This document shows positions 11,501 to 23,023 of a stretch of 64,000 bases of DNA, one piece after another (the stretch's first letter is position 1; the number at the start of each line of letters is the position of its first letter). This DNA comes from Paramarasmius palmivorus (lineage: Eukaryota > Basidiomycota > Agaricomycetes > Agaricales > Marasmiaceae): assembly GCA_037176845.1 (NCBI GenBank), contig JAYKXP010000105.1, forward strand, positions 1 through 64,000, written 5' to 3'. Under the pieces are notes generated by a model that was given only the letters and a program-made list of their open reading frames with translations, did not search any database and was not told the origin of the DNA. A program made the position numbers and the translations under genes.

Positions 11501-12761
11501 ACTTCGAAGAATGGAGAAGAATGATCCTTACCGTATTGTTGATGAAGCCCCAAAAAAGAAGCGGAAGAATGAGATGAAGCGGGTCGAGAAAGAAGCCTTG
11601 GGTCCAATGGATATTCGAGCAGGTTGGCAGATTGCTCAAGGAACTCGAAATGCACGTCACCTTGATGATTTCAAGGATGACAATGATCCTGCGCTTCAAG
11701 TATGTGGCGATTTTGTGGTTTATACTTGCTAACATGTACACTGTAGACATTTGTCGAGGACCTCAAGGCACATTTACTCGAGCGGTTTCTTGATCCCGCT
11801 ACAGAAGTCACTAACGAGATCAGGAACGCATTTGACATTGTTGGAAATGTCATTTTTGAGCATGCCAAGGTCCGAATCACATATACAACCTACGACCTTC
11901 GCCAAGACACCGATTCAATTAATCCATCAAACCATTCCGACATAATCATGCTTTCTAGTACTGCAATGGATGCCGACGACCATCCTTATTTCTATGGTCG
12001 TGTCTGCGGAGTATATCATGCTAATGTCCGCCTGCATGGAAATCCCAAACTGCAAAGGCCATCCCGCACGCAACGTATTGACTTTCTGTGGGTGCGCTGG
12101 TATGAACTCGATAATAGTCAAAGATATCGGAGTGGTTTCAAGGCAAAGCGTCTTCATCGCTTATCGTTTTGCCTGCCCAACAGTTCCAATGCATTTGAAT
12201 TCGTTGATCCAGCAATGGTTATACGTGGAGTACACATCATCCCATGTTATGAGTCGGGTGCAGATACTAGGAGTGGCACGCTTCCTCCGGACTCATTGGC
12301 ACGACGTCAGTTAACACGCGCAACAATGGGTGAAAAAGAGCTAGAGACTGAAGATTGGCAGCATTATTATGTGAACATGTACGAGCTTTACCCATTTACA
12401 CCACCAAATACTCACTGTGACTACCAGATTTGCAGACCGTGATCTCTTTATGCGCTTCCGTAGTGGTGGTATTGGACATCAACCGTTCTGGCCATTCCTT
12501 GATTCCTTTATCGAAGACTCTGGCTTGAAGGATCAGGAACTCCCTGTGTATGATGATGACGGAGAAATTGTTGGACGTATAGGGGATGAGGATGTTGTGA
12601 TGGACGAGGTAATTGATGATGAACTTGACGGTACCCCAGATTCAGAGCCCGAGACAGATGAAGATGAATTTGACAGGGACTCGTGGATTAATGACCGAGA
12701 TGACGATGATGATGAGAGCGGTGAAAGCGATGAAGAGTTCACAGGACATGCTGCAGCCTAG
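8521..12761 (+). pseudogene. Plavaka transposase (in-frame stop)
   Basis: The reading starts with a C2HC zinc finger (MPKCHSCGKQFSDEYKLTNH), followed by a proline-rich linker. Then come segments I recognise from Plavaka transposases: FSDATHLTNFGTAQLWPIYG (about 9815), CADAIRRR with YGADYVEK (about 10160-10230), YDMLVVDQLHEFELGVWKS (about 10620), FTLATWHAYAKLRMH, LGDYPASIKKYGTTDGYS, FLWVRWYE, and FVDPAMVIRGVHIIPCY before RFADRDLFMRF. The D, D and HEFE residues are plausible catalytic acids. It ends in an acidic tail. Exons are joined by short introns near 8670, 9955, 10235, 10530, 10755, 10903, 11356 and 11700. In the exon that should read RYR-x-TPTFGRSTIRRF, codon x is TGA (10805-10807), so the protein is cut before its C-terminal third. 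The reading frame is otherwise well kept, which suggests recent inactivation or a read error. Confidence 0.85.
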
Positions 12762-12829
12762 GTGTTATATAGCGGCTTCTTGAAACTGAATATGACCATG
12801 TAAAACTCGATATAGCTGATCAATAACCT

Positions 12830-13074
12830 GACATAACTATTGTAACCCGGCATGACTTGTATAACCTGTCATGACCACCGTAACTGGATATAACCACTGA
12901 GACTGGTTATATCAAGTTACGGCGTATTCATGACCTCACTATAACTGGTTATATTGAGTTTTGGTGCGTCATGCTCTATTTAAACTTATTCTATCTAATT
13001 TCACGCAGATATGACCTCAAAAAACCGGATATCGCAAGTTATATACGGACATAACATCATGTAACTAGGTATGT
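12830..13074. repeat. Right subterminal repeat region of the Plavaka element
   Basis: The stretch contains repeated forms of GTAACTGG, CATGACC and GGTTATATCAAGTTACG in both orientations. One hairpin (about 12884-12925) pairs CGTAACTGGATATAACC with GGTTATATCAAGTTACG. These match the left subterminal motifs at 2567-2760. Confidence 0.7.
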
Positions 13075-13096
13075 CAACTTGTAAATTTTCCAGATG
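13075..13096 (-). repeat. Plavaka right terminal inverted repeat
   Basis: This is the inverse of the left terminal repeat. It is followed directly by GA (13097-13098) and the resumed glutaminase sequence CCTCCGCTGAGATC. Confidence 0.85.
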
Positions 13097-13696
13097 GACC
13101 TCCGCTGAGATCAGAGTAGACTTGTACATTGTGCGCATTACCGTCACTTGATGTGGCGTCGACGTAGACATATCCGAACGGGAACGATTGAAGAGCGAGG
13201 TCTTCGGGCTAAAAATACGTTCCAATTCAGTTTTTCATGACCGGAAAGATGGGATGATAGACGCACCTCGATGGGACTCAGGAAGGTGAAATTGAATCGC
13301 ATTGGACCAGCCGCGAGCAAATATATTGTTCGTGTTGGCGTAATGGTGATATCGTCAACTGTTGCCATTATCCCAGCAAGACTATTGAAGCGAGAGTTAT
13401 TGAATGCTCCTCCCATCCACTGGTAGAGACTCCCATCCACTCTGATGAAACCGCCCCATCCTAAAATCTGGGTTATGAACTGCATAAGCTCGTTTCCCGG
13501 TGCTGAACATAAATTGACATACACGATCGCCACTCCAGAATTGCGGCCAATGATCAGTTATATTCGGAGGGATCCAACTGCTAAAGTAAGGCGAACGCAT
13601 GAGAAGAGGTACCGCCGACGGCTGAAACTGTGCATCGCTGAAGGTAACGAAAGTTGAGAGATATACTACCACTGCCAAGACGGTGACTTGTATCAT
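13097..13696 (-). pseudogene. Glutaminase GtaA copy A, N-terminal fragment
   Basis: The start ATG (13696) opens a signal peptide and the mature segment FQPSAVPLLMRSPYFSSW, then FWSGDR. After one intron come LGWGGFIRVDGSLYQWMG, TPTRTIY and FNFTFLSPIE: the N-terminal DUF5127-type half of GtaA. The sequence is highly similar to copy B (18308-18926). The reading ends at the Plavaka insertion and the remainder lies across the element at 2009-2441. The short frame on this side looks intact, so copy A was probably broken by the transposon insertion rather than by prior decay, although its 3' end is also truncated. Confidence 0.85.
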
Positions 13697-14762
13697 TTTG
13701 AGAGGGCCTATACGATGGGACTGCTCTAGCGATATGACTGCTGATAGAAAGAGCTCGTGAAGTAATATTCCATACCAGTCTTTTAAGAAAATCCTGAACT
13801 TGGCCAAACAAGGTCAAAAATGGGCGGAGAAGCAGTAACTGATCCTTACCATCACCCCTGCTGATTCTTCTGTAGATGGTCCACAAAAAGAAGGCTACCG
13901 TAAATGTATCGCATCAGTTGGATGCTGTATCGGCTACAGCACCGATGCATTCGATACCATAGACGTTATCTAAACCATATGAACATGCGAGGACTCGAGT
14001 CTCAATTGCTCACCCTTTCTAATAGTACTTCGGACCGCGTGGGAGCTAGTGGCTGGTACACGGGAAGGACGAATATACATGTTATCAAAGTTATCGCAAT
14101 ATCGACTGATGAACCATCTGTTGAATTTCAGTACTCCTATAGGAAGTTGAGTGTAAGTATTTCGATACGCCTCGTGCAGTGGCCGGCTAGATAGTTTGAT
14201 TCGAATGACCATTGAATATTGAGCTTGAGACGCTATAAGGACCTCTAGATTGATGTGACTCTCGAGCATGCTGATGAACAGTCAGACTAGACTTGAACAC
14301 TAGAAATTGAAGGAAAGGAACTTACAAACAATTTTACAGATCATGGCTCACCCTCATCGAATCGACTCTTGGTTGACACGGAGCAGAGATCAATTTGCAT
14401 TTGTTGGGAACCGCGTGGGTCTTTGACCATGGAGTTCGCCGGTAGCACTCTGTAGCTCGGGTAGCACGACACACTCTATGTAGCATCATATAGTTCTCCT
14501 GGCTCTACGCGAACTACATATTAGAGCCTCTGCTACTCAACAAAATACGGTTTCCAGATGTATACTCTAGTCTCTTCCGTCTGTTATCGTTATCTGAGCT
14601 GAAGAGCTGGAGAGGATAAATTTCGCTCTTTGCCGTAAGTGTATTTGCCTTTAGCATCGACGAGATTAACAGAATGAGATACACGGTGGTCGAGACGCAT
14701 GAGGCCTGGGCATAAAATGAGATGGCCGTCAGGGAGAGAGCTTGAAAAGCGCTCGCACCCCG

Positions 14763-14967
14763 GCCCGACTCCGAGAAACCACGTTTCGCCGGGGACAAAC
14801 CGGCACAAATTTTCTCGAATTTCGACAGGATTCCTTTCGCGCACTCGCGACGTGACTTGGACTCTCTCACCACCAAGGACAAGGACCTGGACAAACGTTC
14901 TCCGTCATAACAAGGACCGTCGCTAGCAGAACAACAGCGGTGACTTATGCTCGTTCAATACGATGCA
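14763..14967 (+). pseudogene. TIM50 5' fragment with lost start codon
   Basis: The block is almost identical to 19975-20178, which spans the 5' leader and first codons of TIM50. The start codon of the parent (ATG at 20105) is ACG here (14895-14897), and similarity ends after about 24 codons (SIRCM region). No HAD-like domain follows. It is a by-product of the segmental duplication and cannot encode a Tim50 protein. Its leader could still contain promoter activity. Confidence 0.85.
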
Positions 14968-15332
14968 TTTCTAATGCATAACTTTTTCAGTTGTGTTTCG
15001 TTTTGCTGATTTTTGATAGCTCAAGTAAACGCCTTTCTTTTCCGATAGATCGGTGCCCCTTCATTGTGATTGTATTCCGGGCTTTTCATAATCTATTTGA
15101 GAGGAACTTATCGACGGTGTTGAACATTGAACATTGTGGCTTTCAGGTAGTCAACCATACACGAGGTGCTGAGTCTTCCTAGCGGAGAGTTGAGACCGAC
15201 ATTCATCTCGACGCTTGGCGACCACGCGTCGTGTTGCTTGGGCGCTTACACGAATGAATAAATACATCTGATACTCTTTGAACAATAACACTGTGATCAC
15301 AAGGTGTGATACTATTACACGTAAAGGCATGG
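14968..15332. other. No gene recognised; junction of the duplication
   Basis: Sequence between the truncated TIM50 copy and the 3' end of glutaminase copy B. No coding signal seen. It should contain the 3' untranslated region of copy B. Confidence 0.5.
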
Positions 15333-18300
15333 TCAACGAGGAGAGGAAGAAGGTGATCCAGCGCGATATGAGGGCGGGGGCCCATATACCCTTGACTGGA
15401 GCTCCTGGATGGTGCGCCTCAAATGTTCGACCGTGTTCCTCAATGAGTGCGTATCATCTGCATGTCCTCTGGCAGATGAAGACAGCGATCCGGATCTTGT
15501 ATGAGCAGCCCGGATCGCTACGTTTTCCTCTGCGCGAGAGTTTGACCCTAAATCTGCTTGTTCCTGGGTCTGTCTCAGAAGATCTGGGTCACACTCATAC
15601 CGTTTCCTGCTGGTATGCTCGGCGTTAACTCGGTGTTGAAGTTGGTTTTTCTGTGTAGTAAACGGCTCGATGCGATAATCAGTAAGTGTATCTTCAGGCA
15701 CGTTCACTGGGAGGTTTGAGCTCCTGCGAAACCGGAAAAGTGCCGCCATTCTGCCCTCTTTTTGCGATGGATGCCACGTGTGAGTGTGTTTTCTCCGTCC
15801 CCACCAAAGCAGGAAAACAAGGACGATCAGAACGAGGCTAGCGAGACCAATGCCAATACCAGCTTGAGCGCCAATGCTAAGCTGAGCTGTAGCCTTCTCT
15901 TGACTTCCCCCCGGGATCCCTGCGAGCTTAGTGACAATGCTAGAGGCAGCCAGTCAGCTCCAGACTGCTGCTATGACAAGTAGACACTCACCCCATTGCC
16001 AGAAGACTGAACGCAGCACCCTGTGCAGGACTTGATGCCGAGAATGTTAGAAGATATTGATTGAAATGTAAACGCCACTTGGTACCTGGCTCGTCCAGTA
16101 ACAACCTCTCCATCCCCAGCATCGTATGTTGATGGGAACGGGGCGAATTGATTTATATCTACGGCCTTGTCATAAACCCCTTGTAGGAGACTATCCCGAG
16201 TCGATGCATCATTCGCCGTTGCAGCCGTTAACATTGTCCAGTCTACGCAACAGGTGAGTATATACCATACACCGCAACCAAAAGACATGTTTCACTTACG
16301 AGATTTTGCTGCGCTGCTGTTGCTGCCGAGGGGCAGTCCAAATGTATTAGCTGTAGTATTTGTACCTATTGAGTTTGATATGGAACATCGAGAATAGAAC
16401 ATACCTGCTCCCAATAGGCTGAAATAGAAACTATCTTGGGTATCATATATCTGTTTCATCTCTGGTTAGTCACATTCCAACACTCCAGTCATGTTGCCCT
16501 CTCACTTCCTGGCTCACCAGCTTCAAACCTAACAATTTGTCCGCAAATAGGTTATAGATCATACCCCACGAATCAATCGAATTATAGGAGGACCCTAAAT
16601 GCCCGCTGACACTGGCTGCGTGTTCCCAATCCTTAATCCAAGTCATCGATTGGTTCTAATTGAAGATTCCAATAGTCAGCATGCGGCTCTGGCCCAGGCT
16701 TTCCTCAACATTAATACACCCGTACCTGATATTTGTTCGCGTCATCGTCTTTCCCAAGGGTATGGCTAATCTCAGCCATTGCCCGAACTCCAATGATGCC
16801 CTTCAGTACGAGATTCGTCAGATTGGCAGCTCTCAAGCCATCGGCATCCTCACTACCATCACATCGGTATAGGGACCATCTCCTTGTAAACTGAAACTCA
16901 CTATCCCAAAAATGCAGACGCCTTCGTTGAGATGAGATAGTCAGACCATTTCTTCAGTGTATCGTACTGTAATATTATTCCGTCGAGTAACCATAATGAT
17001 TCAAAAGTACCGTATCTCACTCACATAGGTATTGAGGAGACCTTGATCTCCAGAGAACCGTGCATGTGCCCATGCCATGATAAGCATACTGCCCGAATCT
17101 GTGAGAATAGATCAGAAAATCTCACATCTTATACTAATAGTAAAGCCCTTCGTACCGTCGATGCTTCGGACCGTATCTACGGAGCGTCCTTCAGCAATTG
17201 GATAGCCAATGCCTAGGTGGAATGGAATTAGTCACCAAACTATGAACGTCAACCAGACCACTCTACCGAGGTCGGGAGCTGCATATTCGTCGGTATAAGA
17301 TGACGATTGCTGATATTGGAGTAGAGGTTCTAAGAGATATCTGCACCAAGTGGTGTTAATGTATAGGAAGGCCGGGAATGACGCATAAATTGTTTCGACA
17401 GGGTTCACTCGCCTTAAAAATGCTGATCATTTCATGCTAAGAACACAGAGGACGCGGAATAAACACCCACCCAGATGTGCCCACATCTCTCATGAACATC
17501 AAAGCATCGCCGTTTGAGGACACCGCAGTTTCAACACCGCCGAATGTCTGACGTGCTGAAAGCGAGACCAGATTAGCATACTCAAGGGAAACTTTCCTCG
17601 CCTCTGAAAGAATCTTGTCATCGAGAGATTCCGCTCGAGACTTTGCATTCAAAAAATCTTCTAGGAACGCCTGTATCTGCCGCAATGAATGTAAGTGTTA
17701 GACAATGCACTTAGAGTAGAGGGACTTACTCCGTCATCGATGCGGCGATATCTTGTGGTCCAATAAGGTTGCAGTTCTTCTGACGTGACAGAATATCTGA
17801 CTACTGGTGTACGAGCATACCCAACAGCCCATACTACTGGTTGCGATGTTGATTTGATCGTTCCCAGGTCCTTGGCGAAGGCGAAAACCGGCCAATTGCT
17901 GAAACCAAAATTCTGAGCAATGGCACCACTCAGTGTAAGCACAACACTCACTCTCTGATATCCCGGAAATTATCATCCTCCGTTCCGTTCAAGTTGCCAT
18001 GTGTCAAAAACCAAGACCGCAATGCATAGCCCCCTCCAGTTTGCCATGTCATATTCGAGCGCTATCCAGGCGGTCAATAATGCACGTGAACACAGTTAAT
18101 ATCACTCACTGCCAGTGTCGCATGGTAAAGAGATCCATCGTGAGCCATGAACCTAGGTGCAAGCTTGTCCGAAACGTTCCTGTACGCAGCATGGAAAACC
18201 AGTGAAATAGTGGTTAACGTAGACCAATTAATTGTATCCCAAGAGTCTTCCGAGAGCCATTCTGTATTCGGACAATCAATTCCGATTCTACGAGCTTGTA

Positions 18301-18926
18301 TGAAGCGCATACAGACCTCCGCTAAGATCAGAATAGACTTGTACATTGTGCGCATCACCGTCACCTGAAGCGGCTTCAAAGTAGACATATCCGAACGGGA
18401 ATGATTGAAGAGCGAGGTCTTCGGGCTAAAAATACGTTTCAATTCAGTTTTTTCATGGCGGGAAAGATGGGATGATAGACGCACCTCGATGGGACTCAGG
18501 AAGGTGAAATTAAATCGCATCGGACCAGCCGAGAGTGAATATATTGTTCGTGTTGGGGTAATGGTAATATCGTCGACCGTTGCGATCATCTTGTTGTTTC
18601 CCCCAGCAAGATTATTGAAGCGAGAATCATTGAATGCTCCTCCCATCCACTGGTAGAGACTCCCATCCACTCTGATGAAACCTCCCCATCCTAAAATCTG
18701 GATTATGCGCAGCATAAGCTCGATCCCTGATCCAGATAAAAGGTTAACGTACCTGATTACCACTCCAGAATTGTGGCCAATTGGAAGTTGCATTTGGGGA
18801 GACCCAACTACTGAAGTAAGGCGAACGAACGAGAAGAGGTACAGCGGAAGGCCGAAACTGTGCATCACTGAAGGTAACGAAAGTTGAGAGATATGCTACC
18901 ACTGCTAAGGCGGCGAATTGTATCAT
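15333..18926 (-). CDS. GtaA-type glutaminase with membrane anchor, copy B
   Basis: This many-exon gene starts at MIQFAALAVVAYLSTFVTFSDA (18926), a signal peptide. The N-terminal half reads VRSPYFSSW, GWGGFIRVDGSLYQWMGGAF, TPTRTIYSLSAGPMRFNFTF and, after a spliced intron, a segment ending in QVYSDLSGG: the DUF5127 pattern of fungal GtaA glutaminases. Downstream exons carry RAESLDDKILSEARKVSLEY with LVSLSARQTFGGVE (DUF4965) and the DWTMLTAAT-type DUF1793 region. Near 15800-15870 a glycine-rich lead runs into a single transmembrane span followed by WWGRRKH, a basic tail, and a C-terminus with RIEPFTTQK, a heptad-like LRNTVEHLRRTIQELQSRV and GPPPSYR. GtaA enzymes hydrolyse extracellular glutamine to glutamate and ammonia. 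This form would display the enzyme on the cell surface. It is divergent from TIM50, with 1.2 kb between the starts. Confidence 0.85.
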
Positions 18927-19521
18927 TTTGAGAGGACCTATACGATGGTAAGGCAGCTAGAGACTTAGTAGAAGCGCCTACGCATATGCTCCCTGTGTAT
19001 CTGGAAGGATACTTTACCCACTGCTCTAGCGATATGACGGTTGATGGAAAGAGCCTGGGAACTAATATTTCATCCCAGAGTCCTTTAAGAAGATCCTGAA
19101 CTTGGCCAAACAAGTCAGAAATGGGCGGGAAGCAGCGACTAATCCTCATCATTACCCCTGCTGATTCTTCAATAAGTACAGGACCTGGCCAATGGGGGCA
19201 CTAATATGACCCTGCCGTTCAAGAAGAAGTCACCAAGACTTGCTCGATTCCGTAGATGCTCCACAAACAAGAAGGGCTATGAGTCCAAGTGCTCAGGATA
19301 TCAATGGATGGCCATCTTGATGACGATAAAAAGGGCATTGTAAATGTATCGCATCAGTTAGATGCCCATAATGAGGTCTGGTATGTATCAGTTGCAGTAC
19401 TGATGCATTCGAAACCCTAGATGTTATCTAATTCATATGAACATACGATGACTCAACTACTCACCCTTTTTGGTAGTACTTCGGACCTCGTAGGAGGGAG
19501 TGGCTGGCACACGGGAAGGAT

Positions 19522-19523
<2 letters not shown>

Positions 19524-19555
<32 letters not shown>
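19524..19555. repeat. (AT)n microsatellite
   Basis: About 16 uninterrupted AT units lie in the intergenic region between glutaminase copy B and TIM50. The duplicated copy at about 14080 lacks the expansion. Confidence 0.97.
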
Positions 19556-19557
<2 letters not shown>

Positions 19558-20104
19558 AAGCTATATGAAATATCGGCTGATGGACCATCTGTTGGATTTC
19601 AGTACTCCCATATGTCGAGCAAAAGTGTTTTGGTACTTCCCATGTATCCGTGTATGAGGTCTTTGAGTCGTGTAATGGCCGGCTAAATAGTTCGATATGA
19701 CCATTAAGCTTGAGATCTTGAGACGCTATAAGCCTGACAACGTGCCCTCTAGATTAATGTGCCTCTCAAGCACGTTAAGGGTCATCTATGCATTTGAGCT
19801 GAAGAGCTGGAGAGGATACTTCTCGTGAGTGTATTTGCGTTCAGCGTCGACAAGACTGACAGAACAAGTGAGGCCCTAACCTGGGCGTGCATTGGCATAA
19901 AACGAGATGGAGGTCAGAGTGAAAGAGTGACAGTTGCGCCCAAACCCAAGCGCTTGAGAGCACGGTATTTCGGCCCGACTCCGAGAAACCACGTTTCGCC
20001 GGGGACAAACCGGCACAAATTTTCTCGAAATTCGACAGGATTCCTTTCGCGCACTCGCGACGTGACTTGGACTCTCTCACCACCAAGGACAAGGACCTCG
20101 ACAA

Positions 20105-21785
20105 ATGTTCTCCGTCATAACAAGGACCGTCGCTAACAGAACAACAGCGGCGACTTGTGCTCGTTCAATACGATGCATGTCCAATGCCAATGTACCACCT
20201 TCAAAACCACCTCAAGACTCTAACTCTAACGCTAATGAGACCCCTTCAACACCCCCACCCGAATCTTCACAAACACCTTCATCCGAAAACCCAAATATTA
20301 CCCCCAATACCATCAATGTCCCAAGTCTAGATTTTATGCCCGAAGACGAACCACAACGGACGGGAGCACGGTCATCCAAGGATACGTTGTCTTCTGCCGA
20401 ACAACAGCGCCGGAATATGGGTCGTGTCACCTCTGTTCTCCTTCTCCTTGGTTTTGGCTTGAACGTGGCGTATATGGGTCGAGAGTGGAGTGCGGAGGAG
20501 CTCAAAGAAAAGAAGCTTACAGTGGAGAACGCTCCGAGTACGAGATTGGGTAGGACGCAGAGGCGGTTTATGGATTTCTTTGATGTGCGGTTTCAATTAT
20601 CTCATTTGGTTTCTGGCACGACTGACGTGGAACTGGTAGTATTTCAGCAAACCAGCATGGACGGAACTATTACCGCCTCCGTACCCGCCACCACATCAAA
20701 AACCTTACACTTTACTGCTTTCGGTGGATGATTTACTTGTGACGTCTACGTGGGATGTACGTCCTTCTCCTATCCTTTCCTTTTCATCTCACTGTACTGA
20801 CGATAATCCCGCAGCGCCAACATGGCTGGCGAACCGCCAAACGGCCTGGAGTAGACTACTTCTTGGCGTACATATCTCAGTTTTACGAAGTAGTAATCTT
20901 CACGTCGCAGCATGCTTATGTGAGTGTCTTTCCTTGTCTTCCTGTCGTGTCCACTAGTGCTCACGCTTACGCAGACCGCCTCACCAATCCTCGACCAACT
21001 AGACCGATACAACTTTTTCATAAGTCATCGGTTGTTCAGGGAAGCCACCAGATCGTATAATGGTGGCGTTGTTAAGGTCCTCCTTCCCTTTCTCTGGTAT
21101 ACGCACGAGAAAGCTAACGCTTGGAATAGGACTTATCATACCTAAACCGTGACCTCTCCAAAGTCATCTTACTCGACACCGAACCTTCACATGCGGCTTT
21201 ACATCCCGAAAATGCGATTATAGTACCCAAATGGAAAGGTGATCCAAAAGACCGTGGGTTGGTCGATATGATTCCTTTCCTTGAATGTACGTTTGGTCTC
21301 TTTGGAATGAAACAGGATACTGATACATACCGCTAGCCATCGCGATCTACAAACCACCCGACGTCCGACCCATCCTGCAAGCCTACGCTGGAAAGAACAT
21401 CCCCATTGAATACGCCAAAAAAGAAGCCGAAGGCAAAGCGAAACACATCGCTGAATGGACAGCCAACAAAGGCACACGTTCCAACTCTATCGGATCGTTC
21501 TTCGGCCTCTCTGCACATCGCTCGGCAGAATCGGCTCCCCCAACGTACCTCGAGCAGAAGAGAAAAGAAGCGCAGATGCAGTATAAGGAGGAGCAGGCGT
21601 ATATAGAGAAGAATAAGGACTATTTGGAGAAGTTGTTGAAGCAGGAGCAGGATATGATGGCTGCACAGGTGCCGAAGAATCTTTGGGAAGCGGTTGAGCA
21701 GATTAGAGGGGGGCCACCGCCGCCAGGACAGGAAGGGCAGGCGCAGGCGCAGGCGCAGATAGAGGCACCGCAGGTGAAGGCGTAG
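20105..21785 (+). CDS. TIM50: Mitochondrial import inner membrane translocase subunit Tim50
   Basis: Six exons (20105-20589, 20648-20756, 20815-20919, 20975-21076, 21130-21286, 21337-21785) join in frame to 468 residues. The N-terminus ([22 protein letters not shown]) is a basic presequence. A serine/proline-rich stretch leads to a single transmembrane span ([18 protein letters not shown]). The intermembrane-space domain is HAD/FCP1-like: [76 protein letters not shown] and DMIPFLESIA. The first aspartate motif of true phosphatases (DLDET) is VDDLL here, as expected for non-catalytic Tim50. It receives presequence proteins from TOM and passes them to TIM23. A coiled, basic C-terminal helix and a GQAQAQAQ tail close the protein. 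The start is fixed by the presequence and by the matching leader copy at 14763. Confidence 0.93.
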
Positions 21786-23023
21786 GTGTAGGTACATGCG
21801 TTGGGTGCACGCAGATCGTATTGCTTTATTACGTCGTATATACTCTACATTTTTTGCAGCTGCAGTTGCAATCTGATATTACTACCCCACTCCAACTGTT
21901 ACTACAATAAGAGCTGATCCTGTATGGACAGGATAATTGACTGTCGGTACTTATAGAGCGCTGTATCCAGTTGCTTGTGCATGGGGTTGCCGGCAAGGAG
22001 CTCGGAGATACTCGGGGCCACGGAAAGTGACCGATATGTCCGTCACAAAAAAGTTCGCTCACCAGTTACACCCAAGATCTATAGGTTATACAAACATCTG
22101 CATAGGACCATGTTGAAAACTTGAGTACACTATGGCTGCGATAGAATACCAATGCAGTCAATACGAACGAAAGGTATGCGGGCCATATTTCCGGTCACTT
22201 TGTGTGGCCCCGAGTAGATAGATCATAGATTACCGAGTTCGAGCCTGAGTCACGAGCTCACGACGAGTTGAGCTTGAACCGAATCCCGATCAATTTTCTC
22301 TTCCTCCATCATGTCAATCCAGTTACAACGTAGATGTTAACAGGTGAGTATTTTCGAGACAATCATGAGTGGAATGCTTATAGTCTAAGACTTCTAAGAT
22401 CCTTTAGGTCCAGTCCTGCGCATTGAGATTGTCTTGCTGTCTTCGAGTTCGGAACGTGCGCGGTGGAATCGTGATCAGGTATCAGTTCTACGTTTACTTC
22501 CTTTCCGAGTCACTTCAGCAGGAACGTAACAGAAACGTTAGCACACCATCGAAATAGCGGTGTGCCACGGGATCTATATCAACGCCCTATTGGTGCCATC
22601 ATTACTTCTGGCATAATAACATTGCGCCTGTTGCCAGACAACTATAGTATTCGTTCCAACAAGTTGAAAGACAAAGCATTATTGGATTCGTGTTCAGGAC
22701 AGTACCTTTTAGCTGCGACACGCATGGCCCATGCTAACTAGTATCGAGATTATAAAAGGACGCTCCAGGTATTTACTCGTTCAAGTTATACTAATAGTAC
22801 TGGTGATGTTTCCAAGCGGGTAGTATGTGTTACTGCCTCTTTGCCGTGGCTTATAGCCACTGTTGAAACAGTGATAGATCATCACCATTTCGGATAGATG
22901 GCTACCTATGTTCATAAACCTTGTGGAGATACGATGTTTCGGACAGGTACCCTTTCCCTCGACCAACCCGTTGACTGCTGACATTTGCTCAGGTACTTCT
23001 ACTTGTCACTTTGGCTCTCCTGA
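21786..23023. other. Intergenic, no gene recognised
   Basis: Between the TIM50 stop and the start of glutaminase copy C. It should hold the TIM50 3' untranslated region and the copy C promoter. No protein motif or repeat was recognised. Confidence 0.55.
22751..22757 (+). promoter_or_regulatory. Candidate TATA box
   Basis: TATAAAA lies about 270 bases upstream of the copy C start codon. The distance implies a long leader, so the link to that gene is tentative. Confidence 0.3.

Larger units (their letters stand above)
2442..13096 (+). mobile_element. Plavaka-family DNA transposon with two cargo genes
   Basis: This 10.65 kb element lies inside glutaminase copy A. Both ends are seen directly. 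A terminal inverted repeat starts CATCGGGAAAACTTACAGG on the left and CATCTGGAAAATTTACAAG (reverse complement) on the right. The flanking gene reads straight through in the paralogous copy at 18310-18320, so the insertion point is fixed, with a 2-bp GA duplication. Inside are a DUF6698 gene (-), an Spt5-like KOW gene (+) and a Plavaka transposase gene (+). Subterminal regions at both ends are rich in copies of a GTAACTGG/CCAGTTAC motif and hairpins. The transposase has a nonsense codon, so this copy is probably not autonomous. Plavaka is a transposon class described from fungi, mainly Agaricomycetes. I assign it by transposase sequence, not by terminus. Confidence 0.88.
13097..14967. repeat. 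Segmental duplication of 18316-20178
   Basis: The order glutaminase 5' end, bidirectional intergenic region, TIM50 5' end is present twice. Diagnostic matching blocks are the glutaminase exons, GATGCATTCGA with TTATCTAA (about 13945 and 19402), GCTGAAGAGCTGGAGAGGATA (14597 and 19797) and a nearly identical 200-bp block at 14763-14967 and 19975-20178. Divergence is higher in the intergenic part than in the TIM50 block. Confidence 0.85.

Noticed and set aside
2442..13096. Classification of the element as KDZ (Kyakuja-Dileera-Zisupton)
   Set aside because: The transposase lacks the CxC cysteine cluster of KDZ and matches the Plavaka pattern segment by segment.
18074..18868. A 264-codon minus-strand open frame within glutaminase copy B
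   Set aside because: It reads through introns. The exon GWGGFIRVDG to FLSPIE is real, but family alignment shows the frame must then switch across the GTGCGT intron.
21333..21797. A 154-codon minus-strand frame antisense to TIM50 exon 6
   Set aside because: It is leucine/arginine-rich low complexity created by the Q/A/P-rich TIM50 tail on the other strand.
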